Shown here: positions 15,631 through 23,369 of the stretch, one piece after another
How the letters are laid out: every line of letters begins with the position of its first letter
Position numbering within the stretch: position 1 is the stretch's first letter
Assembly: GCF_001550155.1 (NCBI RefSeq)
Contig: NZ_LRUF01000026.1
Location: 452,463 to 516,462 of the forward strand
DNA from: Pseudoalteromonas arabiensis
GTDB taxonomy: Bacteria > Pseudomonadota > Gammaproteobacteria > Enterobacterales > Alteromonadaceae
Direction: 5' to 3'
Length of the DNA stretch: 64,000 nt
Made by a program: the position numbers and the translations under genes
Notes under the pieces: model-generated
The model's input: only the letters and a program-made list of their open reading frames with translations
Databases searched by the model: none
Told to the model about the DNA's origin: nothing

Positions 15631-16680
15631 ATGCAGCAGGCAACGCTACAAGATGTACAAGATGCTTTGCAGTATCTTGACCCAAATTTAGATCGTGATA
15701 CTTGGGTTAGGATTGCCATGGGCATTAAAAATGAGTTTGCTGAGGCAGGCTTTGATATTTTTGATTCGTGGAGTGCTGGCGGTGAACGTTATAAGCCAAG
15801 TGATGTTAAAAGCATGTGGCGCAGCGTAAAAGCTGGCGGCGGTGTTACGATTGGTACTGTAATTGGCATGGCTAAAGAGAAGGGGTTTACATTTACTCAT
15901 GAACCTATGACGGCCGAGCAACAAGCCAAAGTAAAAGCTGATTACGCTAAACGAGCAAAAGAGCGCGAAGCGAAAGAAGCAGAGGATGAAGCCGCGCGCC
16001 AGCGTTGGCATGGGGTAATTAGCTACTTTTCCAAATATATCATTGATAACTTCACTATACCGATAAAATCAAATAAGTACTTAAGCGACAAAAAAGTGAA
16101 TGCCTATGGGGTGTTAGGTTTTAAAAAGTCGTTTATTTTGATTATTCGCGATAACTTTACTACTGAGTTAGTTGAAGGTGGTAAAGAGATAAAAGCCTTC
16201 TTTGATACTTTACCTAGCGAAGATGAAGGTCGGGACTTTTCGTTTTTACATATCAAGCGTGGCAGTCTGGCCATTCCCCTCATTGATATTAATAAGCAAA
16301 TTTGGAACATCCAAGTAATCAACAATACTGGTACCAAGTTATTTTTAAAGCATGGCCGTAAGTCAGGGCTGTTTCATTTTATTGGTAAAGCAAGTAGCTG
16401 CAATATTTTGGCTGTTTGTGAAGGATATGCAACGGGCGCGAGCATTCATATGGCGACTGGTTGGCCGTGTGCAGTGGCGCTTGATGCGGGTAATTTGCTA
16501 CCTGTGGCTTTGGCATTTGCGGAAAAGCTAAAAGATAAGACCTTTTTGTTTTGTGCAGATAACGACGTTAATACAAAGGGTAATCCTGGCATTACTAAAG
16601 CGAATGAAGCAGCAGCTGCGGTTAATGGCCTTGTTGCTGCACCTGATTTTTCTGGTATTTTAAATAAGGAGGCTGCTTGA
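15631..16680 (+). CDS. phage primase-like protein (PriCT and Toprim domains)
   Basis: 349 residues from the ATG at 15631, which has ACAGGA upstream; the frame extends to 15577 without support. The N-terminus (LQYLDPNLDRDTWVRIAMGI, SWSAGGERYKPSDVKSMWRS) is a PriCT-2-type primase domain. A charged linker (KRAKEREAKEAEDEAARQRW) follows. The C-terminal domain is Toprim-like, with VCEGYATGASIHMATG and FLFCADNDVN holding the expected Glu and Asp residues. It would make primers at the phage origin. Its TGA overlaps the ATG of the helicase gene. Confidence 0.8.
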   Translation: MQQATLQDVQDALQYLDPNLDRDTWVRIAMGIKNEFAEAGFDIFDSWSAGGERYKPSDVKSMWRSVKAGGGVTIGTVIGMAKEKGFTFTHEPMTAEQQAKVKADYAKRAKEREAKEAEDEAARQRWHGVISYFSKYIIDNFTIPIKSNKYLSDKKVNAYGVLGFKKSFILIIRDNFTTELVEGGKEIKAFFDTLPSEDEGRDFSFLHIKRGSLAIPLIDINKQIWNIQVINNTGTKLFLKHGRKSGLFHFIGKASSCNILAVCEGYATGASIHMATGWPCAVALDAGNLLPVALAFAEKLKDKTFLFCADNDVNTKGNPGITKANEAAAAVNGLVAAPDFSGILNKEAA

Positions 16681-18038
16681 TGGCCTCTAGTTCTTTAACA
16701 GATTGGAATGACTTACATGTAAGTGCTGGTTTAGCTGAGGTCAAAAAACAGCTATCTGCTGTTGTTGATAAGCCAAGCGCTAATGATGGTGATAACCGGC
16801 CGCCGAAAAACGCTGACGCGCGGGAGCGTTCACTGGGGGATGAGCCGTGGCAACGGCTTTTCCAAAGAACAAATGCTGGCAATCCACAAGCGAATATTAG
16901 TAATACGAAGTTGGTTTTAGAACACGATCCTGCTTTTGATGGTGTTTTAGGTTATTGCAATTTTAGCTATCGGATCATTAAACGTAAGTTGCCACCGTTT
17001 AAAATGGCAAAGCTTGGTGAATGGACTGATGCCGATACCGAGCGCTTACGTATTTACTTATCTGAAAGCTATGGTTTTACACCTAAACCCAGTGATGTAC
17101 TGGGTGCTATTTTGGTTCATTCAGAAGAGCATGCCTTTCATCCCGTTCAGGACTATTTAACGTCAATAAAGTGGGATGGTAAGCCGCGAGTGGCTATGTG
17201 GTTGCATGATTACTTAGGTGTAGAGGACTCTGATTATGCGGCTATGGTTGGCACATTTTTTTTGGTTTCTGCTGTAGTTCGGGTAATGAGGCCACCTGTA
17301 AAAGTTGACTCGGTGTTGATTTTAGAGGGCTTGCAGGGGTTGGGTAAATCGACGATGTGCCACAACCTATTTGGTGATTGGTTCACTGATACTCCGATGG
17401 CTTTAGGTGAAAAAGATACGTTTCAACAAATGCAGGGGATGTGGGGAATTGAACTTGCAGAGCTTGATGCGTTTAATAAGGCAGAAAACACCAAAGCGAA
17501 GCAGTTCTTTGGTTCGCAGGTTGATAGGTATCGCCCCAGTTATGGGCGCATGGTGCAAGAGTTCCCGAGGCAATGTGTATTTATTGGTACCACAAACCAA
17601 GATAGGTATTTAAAAGACTCAACGGGTAACCGGCGCTATTGGCCTGTGATGTGTACAAAGATATGCCAAGAGGCCATAAAGCGAGATAGAGATCAGTTAT
17701 GGGCCGAGGCTGTTCACCTATTAAATGAGGGTACACCTTGGTGGCCTACTGATGAATACAAGCACCTGTTTGAAGAGCAACAAGAGGATAGGTTCGACTC
17801 CGATGTATGGGAGGAGCTTATCTACAAATGGCTTATTAAAAATATGCGTTCGGATTATTCCTGTGCCGAAATTATGGAAGAAGCTCTAGGTATGGATGCT
17901 CACGCCATGCGCCCACCTGAACAAAAACGTGTTGGCCAAATTATGCACCGCCTTGGTTTTGAGAAAAAGAAAAAGCTTATAAAAGGTAAGCGGCCTGCGT
18001 TTTATTTTCCGCCAAAGGGGTTTTGGGATGCTAGATAA
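16680..18038 (+). CDS. VapE-family replication helicase/ATPase
   Basis: 452 residues; the ATG overlaps the primase stop (TGATG). The virulence-associated protein E family P-loop ATPase region runs from about residue 150 to 400: DYLTSIKWDGKPRVAMWLHD, Walker A LEGLQGLGKSTMC, Walker B-like GIELAELDAFNKAE, and the arginine-finger-like GNRRYWPV. VapE-type proteins act as replicative helicases in prophages and satellites together with the primase. It ends at the edge of the repeat-rich candidate origin. Confidence 0.85.
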   Translation: MASSSLTDWNDLHVSAGLAEVKKQLSAVVDKPSANDGDNRPPKNADARERSLGDEPWQRLFQRTNAGNPQANISNTKLVLEHDPAFDGVLGYCNFSYRIIKRKLPPFKMAKLGEWTDADTERLRIYLSESYGFTPKPSDVLGAILVHSEEHAFHPVQDYLTSIKWDGKPRVAMWLHDYLGVEDSDYAAMVGTFFLVSAVVRVMRPPVKVDSVLILEGLQGLGKSTMCHNLFGDWFTDTPMALGEKDTFQQMQGMWGIELAELDAFNKAENTKAKQFFGSQVDRYRPSYGRMVQEFPRQCVFIGTTNQDRYLKDSTGNRRYWPVMCTKICQEAIKRDRDQLWAEAVHLLNEGTPWWPTDEYKHLFEEQQEDRFDSDVWEELIYKWLIKNMRSDYSCAEIMEEALGMDAHAMRPPEQKRVGQIMHRLGFEKKKKLIKGKRPAFYFPPKGFWDAR

Positions 18039-18040
18039 TT

Positions 18041-18330
18041 ATTTTAGTGTGACAGTGACATTTACCATGACCACTTGCAGCCCTTGCCATATAAGGCTTT
18101 GTCATAGTGTCACAGTGTGTCACTGTGTTTTCGCGCACACATACGCGCGCGCGTGCGAGCGGACGCATTTGATATCTATATTCTATTTAATAATGTTACT
18201 TACTAATGTATGTAAAAACACTATGACACAGTATGACAGTATGACAATACCAGTAAATACAAGGGCTGTAGCTGTCATGGTTGTGTGTCACGGTGAAAGT
18301 GAGTATGACATCAATGTTTTAAACTATTTT
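18041..18330. other. candidate phage replication origin, repeat-rich non-coding
   Basis: About 290 bp with many TGACA/TGTCA repeats: clusters at 18047-18060, 18101-18127, 18218-18246, 18274-18290 and 18303-18310. A 10-bp inverted pair GTCATAGTGT (18101-18110) and ACACTATGAC (18218-18227) brackets a CG/CA-alternating tract (about 18132-18155) and an AT-rich stretch (18168-18215). It lies directly after the primase and helicase. The open frame across it (18028-18345) is cysteine/histidine/threonine-rich and looks spurious. Confidence 0.5.
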
Positions 18331-18346
18331 GCGGCGGGGATGTAGG

Positions 18347-18706
18347 ATGCAATTAGATCTAAGAGAACAGGCAGAAAACGATTTAGCACAGTGGGGCCTG
18401 TGGGCGAGAGAGAAGAACTTACCAACGCTTAAGTCTCAGAACCTCGTTACATCGCGTTCAGTGAAGCTAGATATTAACGGTTGCCCTTTAGTGATTAAAG
18501 ATGACTATGCGCAGGTGCTTGATGCCAGTATTGCGAGAATGCGGCATTTAGATCCTACTTACCCGCTTATTGCTCGCCAATACTTTAGCTTGGGTTTAAG
18601 CTGTAGAGTGATCGCACAGAGCACTAAAATTAATAAAACAAAGGTATCTTCGATAGTGGGTGAGATAGTTAGCTGGGTTGCTAGCGATCTTATCAAAGCG
18701 GCCTAG
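18347..18706 (+). CDS. antitermination protein Q-like
   Basis: 119 residues from the ATG at 18347. The pattern AENDLAQWGLWAREKNLP ... LDASIARMRHLDPTYPLIAR then QYFSLGLSCRVIAQSTKINKTKVSSIVGEIVSWV matches small phage antitermination Q proteins: N-terminal 'QWG-WAR' and a C-terminal HTH-like half. It is the last gene before the late promoter at 18726-18753, which carries a palindrome suitable as its binding site. It would let RNA polymerase pass the terminators at 18786 and 18849. Confidence 0.75.
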   Translation: MQLDLREQAENDLAQWGLWAREKNLPTLKSQNLVTSRSVKLDINGCPLVIKDDYAQVLDASIARMRHLDPTYPLIARQYFSLGLSCRVIAQSTKINKTKVSSIVGEIVSWVASDLIKAA

Positions 18707-18725
18707 ATCTTTTTTTCAAAAACTA

Positions 18726-18753
18726 TTGCTTTTGTCCGGACAGAAACTATACT
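18726..18753 (+). promoter_or_regulatory. late promoter with candidate Q-binding palindrome
   Basis: TTGCTT (18726-18731), a 16-bp spacer, TATACT (18748-18753). The spacer contains the perfect palindrome TGTCCGGACA (18733-18742), the place where lambda-type Q proteins bind. Two terminators follow within 130 bp. Confidence 0.6.
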
Positions 18754-18785
18754 AATTCAGGTAAGCTTAGCAAAGCTACAACATA

Positions 18786-18816
18786 AAGCCCGAGGTTAAC
18801 GCCTTGGGCTTTTTTG
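18786..18816 (+). terminator. early terminator after late promoter (tR'-like)
   Basis: AAGCCC-G-AGG pairs with CCT-T-GGGCTT and is followed by a T run. It lies about 30 bp after the expected late transcript start, as in the Q-controlled unit of lambda. Confidence 0.7.
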
Positions 18817-18848
18817 TTTCTGCTTTTTAGCTCACGTTCCTGTTGTTG

Positions 18849-18880
18849 ACCCGCTTTGGCTTTGCCTGAGCGGGTTTTTT
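18849..18880 (+). terminator. second terminator before lysis genes
   Basis: ACCCGCT/AGCGGGT with inner GGC/GCC pairing and six T residues, 15 nt before the endolysin ATG. Late gene expression would need antitermination through it. Confidence 0.7.
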
Positions 18881-18894
18881 CGTTTGAGGCCCTT

Positions 18895-19368
18895 ATGAAA
18901 GTAAACAAGCTATTAGCCGCTGGTGTTACCGGTGTACTTGCGCTTGCAGGCGTTACGATTGCACAGTTTGAAGGTGAGGTAAGAACGGGTTATGTCGATC
19001 CTGTTGGTGTGGTTACCGCTTGCTTTGGTCACACAGCGACAGCTGAGCTTGGCAAGAACTACACAGAGAACGAATGTTTAAGTTTGTTTGCTAAAGACTT
19101 AGGCGAACATAACAAGCAGCTGCTACGAGCTGTTAGCGTATCGATGTCAGCAAGCGAACATGCTGCTTACTTGTCATTTCATTACAACGTAGGTGCTGGG
19201 AACTTTCGTAGTAGCACGTTATTAAAACTTTTGAACAATGACCAACGAGTGAAAGCGTGTAATGAGTTACCGCGTTGGGTTTACGCTGATGGCCAGAAGT
19301 TACCAGGCTTAATTAAGCGCCGTGAAGCAGAGCGCCAGTTGTGCTTAAGCGAGCTTAGCAATGTTTAG
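18895..19368 (+). CDS. phage lysozyme (GH24 endolysin, SAR type)
   Basis: 157 residues from the ATG at 18895 with GAGG upstream. A weakly hydrophobic N-terminus rich in Ala/Gly/Val (VNKLLAAGVTGVLALAGVTI) looks like a signal-anchor-release segment. The T4-lysozyme-type motif follows: FEGEVRTGYVDPVG, then TACFGHT, giving the expected Glu26, Asp35 and Thr. Further conserved parts are FHYNVGAGNFRSSTLLKLLN and the C-terminal PGLIKRREAERQLC. It cuts peptidoglycan at the end of the lytic cycle. Confidence 0.9.
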   Translation: MKVNKLLAAGVTGVLALAGVTIAQFEGEVRTGYVDPVGVVTACFGHTATAELGKNYTENECLSLFAKDLGEHNKQLLRAVSVSMSASEHAAYLSFHYNVGAGNFRSSTLLKLLNNDQRVKACNELPRWVYADGQKLPGLIKRREAERQLCLSELSNV

Positions 19369-19789
19369 TTTAAACAAAGTATTGTTTTCAGGTTTGGGAG
19401 TGATGCTTGCGATATCCGTGTTTCGATATTTGGGCGTTAGCGCTGAGCTTGATGAAGCGCGTGATAGTAACGAACAGCTACTCGGCACTATTCAAAGCTA
19501 TAAGAATCAGGTTGAGATGCTTGCTAACAACTTAGTTAATGCAGAGAAGCAAAATAAGCGATTACTAAAAGAGCGCACTTTACTGGAACAAATTCGTGAA
19601 AAGCACCAAGCACAACTTACCTCTATCGAAAATAAGCTTCAAACAACTAACTCACAACTTGATGCATTAAGGCTTTCGACTAATGAAACAACTAAGAACT
19701 GGGCTAATGACTGTGTGCCTAGCGCTGTTATCAGCGTGTTCAAGTACGCCAACGCTAGAGCCTGTAATCAAAACAGTCGTACAAACTGA
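19361..19789 (+). CDS. Rz-like i-spanin
   Basis: 142 residues. An N-terminal transmembrane helix (KVLFSGLGVMLAISVFRYLG) is followed by a long periplasmic coiled coil (LDEARDSNEQLLGTIQSYKN and onwards). This is the inner-membrane spanin layout. The ATG overlaps the endolysin end by 8 bp. The last 107 bp also encode the start of the Rz1-like lipoprotein in another frame, as in lambda. Confidence 0.8.
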   Translation: MFSLNKVLFSGLGVMLAISVFRYLGVSAELDEARDSNEQLLGTIQSYKNQVEMLANNLVNAEKQNKRLLKERTLLEQIREKHQAQLTSIENKLQTTNSQLDALRLSTNETTKNWANDCVPSAVISVFKYANARACNQNSRTN

Positions 19790-19967
19790 GTATGAGTTTG
19801 TGCAGATGCCTAATGAATTCATTAAACCCTGTGAGGTTAGTATTCAAGCTGTTGGAGACAATACATCCCACAGTCAGTACACAGTGTATTTAGAGACCGT
19901 TATTGATACCTGCAATGAGCAGCTATTAAGAGCGCGAGAGTGGAACAATGCGAATAGAAACAAGTGA
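19683..19967 (+). CDS. Rz1-like o-spanin lipoprotein
   Basis: 94 residues. The signal peptide ends in a lipobox: MTVCLALLSACSSTPTLEPV, with Cys19 as the lipidated residue. The mature part is short. It starts inside Rz in the +1 frame and continues past its end, the partly embedded spanin arrangement. Together the two proteins fuse inner and outer membranes at lysis. Confidence 0.8.
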   Translation: MKQLRTGLMTVCLALLSACSSTPTLEPVIKTVVQTEYEFVQMPNEFIKPCEVSIQAVGDNTSHSQYTVYLETVIDTCNEQLLRAREWNNANRNK

Positions 19968-20244
19968 TATAGCTGTGCAAAAGGCCGTCAGTGTAACGAC
20001 CTACAGCGCAAGCTTAGGCACTGCAGCTGGAGGGATATTTAGCTTGAATGAGTGGGCTATATTACTGGGGATTATATTCGCAGCATTAACATTCTTAGTT
20101 AATGCGTGGTTTCAACATAAGCGTGACGAACGTGAAGCGCGTAAGCATGAAGATGATAGAGAGTTCCATCGAGCAAGAATGGAAGCGCTACAGCAAAGCG
20201 ACCATGCACAGCTGTTATGTCAGCCTGATTCAGATGGTCATTAA
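19948..20244 (+). CDS. phage holin (HP1/2-3 type)
   Basis: 98 residues. SLGTAAGGIFSLNEWAILLG and IIFAALTFLVNAWFQHKRDER form one or two membrane segments followed by a highly charged cytoplasmic tail, as in the HP1-type holin family. It overlaps the Rz1-like gene by 20 bp and closes the lysis cassette. With a SAR endolysin it would act as a pinholin or canonical holin; which of the two cannot be told. Confidence 0.7.
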   Translation: MRIETSDIAVQKAVSVTTYSASLGTAAGGIFSLNEWAILLGIIFAALTFLVNAWFQHKRDEREARKHEDDREFHRARMEALQQSDHAQLLCQPDSDGH

Positions 20245-20388
20245 TTTCTCTGCTCAATTGAAAAATATATTCACGGGTCCTTTGAGCAATACCCTGTATA
20301 CGAAGCAAAACTCGCGAATTTTTAACAGCTAGAACTTCCTATTAGGGGGTTCCGGTTTTTTATTGATATTAGATAGTTAGGTTTCAAA
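20245..20388. other. cassette boundary; likely region of cos
   Basis: Non-coding gap between holin and terminase small subunit, where lambda-type phages have cos. GAACTTCCTATTAGGGGGTTCC (about 20333-20354) contains a partial dyad and a G run next to a T run. No cut site can be assigned from sequence alone. Confidence 0.3.
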
Positions 20389-20838
20389 TTGAATCAAGTT
20401 GAAATTGCAGAACATCTGGATATTTCAGAGCGACAACTTCGTGATGTGCTCTCACGTTTGAAGCTAGACCACAAAGTAAATTCATTGGAAGAAATTCGTT
20501 TGGCATATATTCGCGATTTGCGCGAAAAAGCCGCTGGGCGCACGCCAACGACTCATCGTCAAAAGCTTGATGAAGCAAAAACGCGCGAAGCAATCGCTAG
20601 CGCGCAAATGAAAGAACTCGAACTTTTCAAAGAACACAAACTTGTTTTAGACCGAACTCAAGTTCGCGATGCAATGGACCAGTGGACCATTATTGCTAAG
20701 TCTGAATATGAAAACTCAGTGGATAAAATCATTGCACTTATTGAAGATCAGTATGAGGTATCGATAGACCGTGAATCTATTAATGGAATCGTTGAGTCTA
20801 CCTGCCGAGTTATTGGAGATTTCCAGTTCCAATCTTGA
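20389..20838 (+). CDS. terminase small subunit (Nu1-like)
   Basis: 149 residues starting at a TTG (20389) with TTAGG upstream; no ATG is available nearby. The N-terminal helix-turn-helix (NQVEIAEHLDISERQLRDVL) would bind cos. The middle (TPTTHRQKLDEAKTREAIAS) and the charged helix match Nu1-type small subunits. It recognises phage DNA for packaging with the large subunit, whose gene overlaps its 3' end. Confidence 0.75.
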   Translation: MNQVEIAEHLDISERQLRDVLSRLKLDHKVNSLEEIRLAYIRDLREKAAGRTPTTHRQKLDEAKTREAIASAQMKELELFKEHKLVLDRTQVRDAMDQWTIIAKSEYENSVDKIIALIEDQYEVSIDRESINGIVESTCRVIGDFQFQS

Positions 20839-22840
20839 CGATCTTATCAAAGAGGTAGCTGATGGGTGGTTGCCAGTAGAGCGCTTACCAACCAAAGAGT
20901 GGTTAGAAACTTACTTTAGGCTACCAGCTGAAGACTCAGACTTTTCAGGTTTATATAACGCTGATTTTGTTCCTTACTTTTGGGGCGTAATGCATGCTTT
21001 AGATAATGAGCATGTTGAGTTCATTGGGTTAACTAAAGCCGCTCAAATTGGCTGGACCATGCTGTTGTGTGGGTGGTTATCTAAAAATATATGTGTTGAA
21101 CCAAGTCGCATGTTGGGTCTGTTCCCTAAAGACTCTAAAGCAACAGACTTCATGGAAGAAAAATTTACACCTTGCGTCGAGGCTACGCCTGAGCTAGCAA
21201 AGCGTGTTGATGTATCAACAAGCCGTAAGTCGGGTAATCGAAACAATAAAAAGAACTTTCCTGGTGGTTCACTTAAGGTATTTGGTTCTAACTCTGTTTC
21301 AAACGTTAAGTCGACACCTTCGCCAGTTGTTGTCGTCGAAGAACCCGATGACACAAATGACAGTGTAGGTGATCAAGGTGATGCTATTCGCCTGGCAAGA
21401 GAAAGGAACAAGCGCTTTAGAAAACGCAAGTTTGTATTAGGTGGAACCCCTAGTGTGGCTGGCCTATCAAAAGTTGAGCACTACGTTAACTTAGGCTCAC
21501 AAAGAGTATTACCGATCATATGTCATGAATGTGGCGAATCACACATTCTTGATTGGGAAAATGTGAGCTGGATCGAAAAAGAAGATGGTCCAGTTCATCC
21601 CATCTTTGGACGCCACTTACCAGAGTCTGCATTATATGCGTGTCCTCATTGTGGGTCGGCCTGGTCTGATTGGCAGCGTCAGCAGAATATATTTAACACC
21701 TGCAAAAATGCAAAAGAGGCGGGTGATGAGTTTTGTGGCTGGGTAGCCACTGTTGAAAATGACGGTGTAGTTGAAACCTTTAAAGATTTGTCTGAGCTGT
21801 ACGTATGTATTCCAGGCTCATCAATAGCCAGTATTGTTCGTGATTACTTAGAAGCTGAGTACGAAGCGAGGTTAGGGGATGAGAATGGCCGTATTGTTTT
21901 TCAAAACTCAAAGCTTGGTAAGCCTTATGAGTACAAGGATAAAGACTCACTTAACCATGAAGAGTTGCAAGAAAAGGCGGAAGACTACCCTGAGTTAGTT
22001 TGCCCAAGAGGTGGGCTGATTGTTACTGCTGGTATCGATGTTCAGCATGACAGACTTGCTATTATCATCAGGGCATTTGGCAGGAATGAAGAAAGCTGGC
22101 TAATGCTTTGGCGAGAAATAGCCGGCGATACTGCAGATAAAAATGACCCTGTTTGGAAAGAGTTGGACGGGATCTTATTTAGTGGTTTTCAGCATGAGTC
22201 ATTTGCAAACTTACATTTAAGCGCAGTAACTATTGATTCATCAGACGGTTCTACGAACCACTCTGTCTATCATTGGGTAAGAACCTGTAGCGCTAAACAT
22301 CGCCGTATCTTAATTATGGCAGGCAAGGGCGATAGCCATGATAACGGCAAGCGAGAAATATTTCGTTTGCCACAAAAGTTAGACCATAACAATGCGCGTA
22401 AGGCTACTAAAGCTGATAAACATGGCGTGCAGGTTTATATGGTTGGTACACACAAAGCAAAGGACCTGATCTCTAAACGGCTAAATGGGACAAGTGCTTA
22501 TATGCACAGCTATTCAGATGCCCGAGTCGATTATTGGGAGCAGGTTACATCGGAAATAAAAGCGCCATCAAGAAACTTACGTGGTGCTCGAATTTGGCAA
22601 GTAAAATCAGGCCGTCGAAATGAAGCGTTAGACTGCGAAGTTTATGCATTGCATGCGGCAATGGCCACAAAAGTTCACACTAAAAAACCTAAAGATTGGG
22701 ACTTGTTAGAGCAACGCTTGTCTCAAATAGATTTATTTGCACCTCAGCAAGAAGAAACAGAAGTAGTTAAGAAACCAATGAAGCCCAAGCGTTCTAGTCA
22801 ACGCACTGGGCGTGGTTCAGGATTCATTTCAGGTCATTAA
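20783..22840 (+). CDS. terminase large subunit (GpA family)
   Basis: About 685 residues. The conserved beginning is WLPVERLPTKEWLETYFRLP, then the ATPase region with LTKAAQIGWTMLLCGWL in the adenine/P-loop position and VVVVEEPDDT as Walker B. Two CxxC pairs (ICHECGES and YACPHCGSAWSDW) form a zinc element. The C-terminal nuclease domain has GIDVQHDRLAI and ALDCEVYALHA. The start is uncertain: ATG at 20783 or GTG at 20771, both overlapping the small-subunit gene by more than 50 bp. Confidence 0.92.
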   Translation: MESLSLPAELLEISSSNLDDLIKEVADGWLPVERLPTKEWLETYFRLPAEDSDFSGLYNADFVPYFWGVMHALDNEHVEFIGLTKAAQIGWTMLLCGWLSKNICVEPSRMLGLFPKDSKATDFMEEKFTPCVEATPELAKRVDVSTSRKSGNRNNKKNFPGGSLKVFGSNSVSNVKSTPSPVVVVEEPDDTNDSVGDQGDAIRLARERNKRFRKRKFVLGGTPSVAGLSKVEHYVNLGSQRVLPIICHECGESHILDWENVSWIEKEDGPVHPIFGRHLPESALYACPHCGSAWSDWQRQQNIFNTCKNAKEAGDEFCGWVATVENDGVVETFKDLSELYVCIPGSSIASIVRDYLEAEYEARLGDENGRIVFQNSKLGKPYEYKDKDSLNHEELQEKAEDYPELVCPRGGLIVTAGIDVQHDRLAIIIRAFGRNEESWLMLWREIAGDTADKNDPVWKELDGILFSGFQHESFANLHLSAVTIDSSDGSTNHSVYHWVRTCSAKHRRILIMAGKGDSHDNGKREIFRLPQKLDHNNARKATKADKHGVQVYMVGTHKAKDLISKRLNGTSAYMHSYSDARVDYWEQVTSEIKAPSRNLRGARIWQVKSGRRNEALDCEVYALHAAMATKVHTKKPKDWDLLEQRLSQIDLFAPQQEETEVVKKPMKPKRSSQRTGRGSGFISGH

Positions 22841-22842
22841 TT

Positions 22843-23364
22843 ATGTCAGAACCAAAGAGCATCATTGCTGGTACCAAAGTTGTTTGGACAGCTCAATTTA
22901 CTGGCGATGAAGGCGATGTGTCTCAATTTCAGTATGTTCTCTTATCAGAACAAAACCGAGTATCAATTGATGCAACCTTTGCCGCAGGCGAAGTAATTGT
23001 AAGCATGAGCTCAGCTGATAGCGCAGCTATTCAAGCAGGGCATTACACCTGGCATTTAATCCAAACGTTACATGGTGAGAACTATCAGTTAAATGAAGGA
23101 CGCATAGAAGTTAAAGCTGATCCAACAGCAGCTCAGACAAGCACTGTATTAACTCATAACGAAAAAATGTTAGTTGCAATACGTAAGCGCTTAGAAGGGC
23201 GGGTTTTAACTGATCATGAAAACTACAGTATTGACGGTCGTAGCTTGTCGCGCATTCCATTTGAGAGTCTCAAGAAGTTTGAAAATGACTACGCCTGGAA
23301 AGTTCATAACGAAAAAGTAGCACGCGGTGAAATCACTCGCCGACGTTCAATTAGGTTTCGGTAA
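22843..23364 (+). CDS. head-region protein at the gpW position
   Basis: 173 residues between terminase and portal, where lambda has gpW. The N-terminal 90 residues look like a beta-sandwich (VVWTAQFTGDEGDVSQFQYV ... YTWHLIQTLHGENYQLNEGR). The C-terminal part (AIRKRLEGRVLTDHENYSIDGRSLSRIPFESLKKFENDYAWKVHNE) resembles short phage head-completion proteins. A head-tail joining role is inferred from position and the C-terminal motif. Confidence 0.55.
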   Translation: MSEPKSIIAGTKVVWTAQFTGDEGDVSQFQYVLLSEQNRVSIDATFAAGEVIVSMSSADSAAIQAGHYTWHLIQTLHGENYQLNEGRIEVKADPTAAQTSTVLTHNEKMLVAIRKRLEGRVLTDHENYSIDGRSLSRIPFESLKKFENDYAWKVHNEKVARGEITRRRSIRFR

Positions 23365-23369
23365 AGATT

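Noticed and set aside
18028..18345. 105-codon ORF after the helicase
   Set aside because: Made of TGACA/TGTCA and CA/CG repeats translated to Cys/His/Thr-rich sequence; better explained as an origin region.
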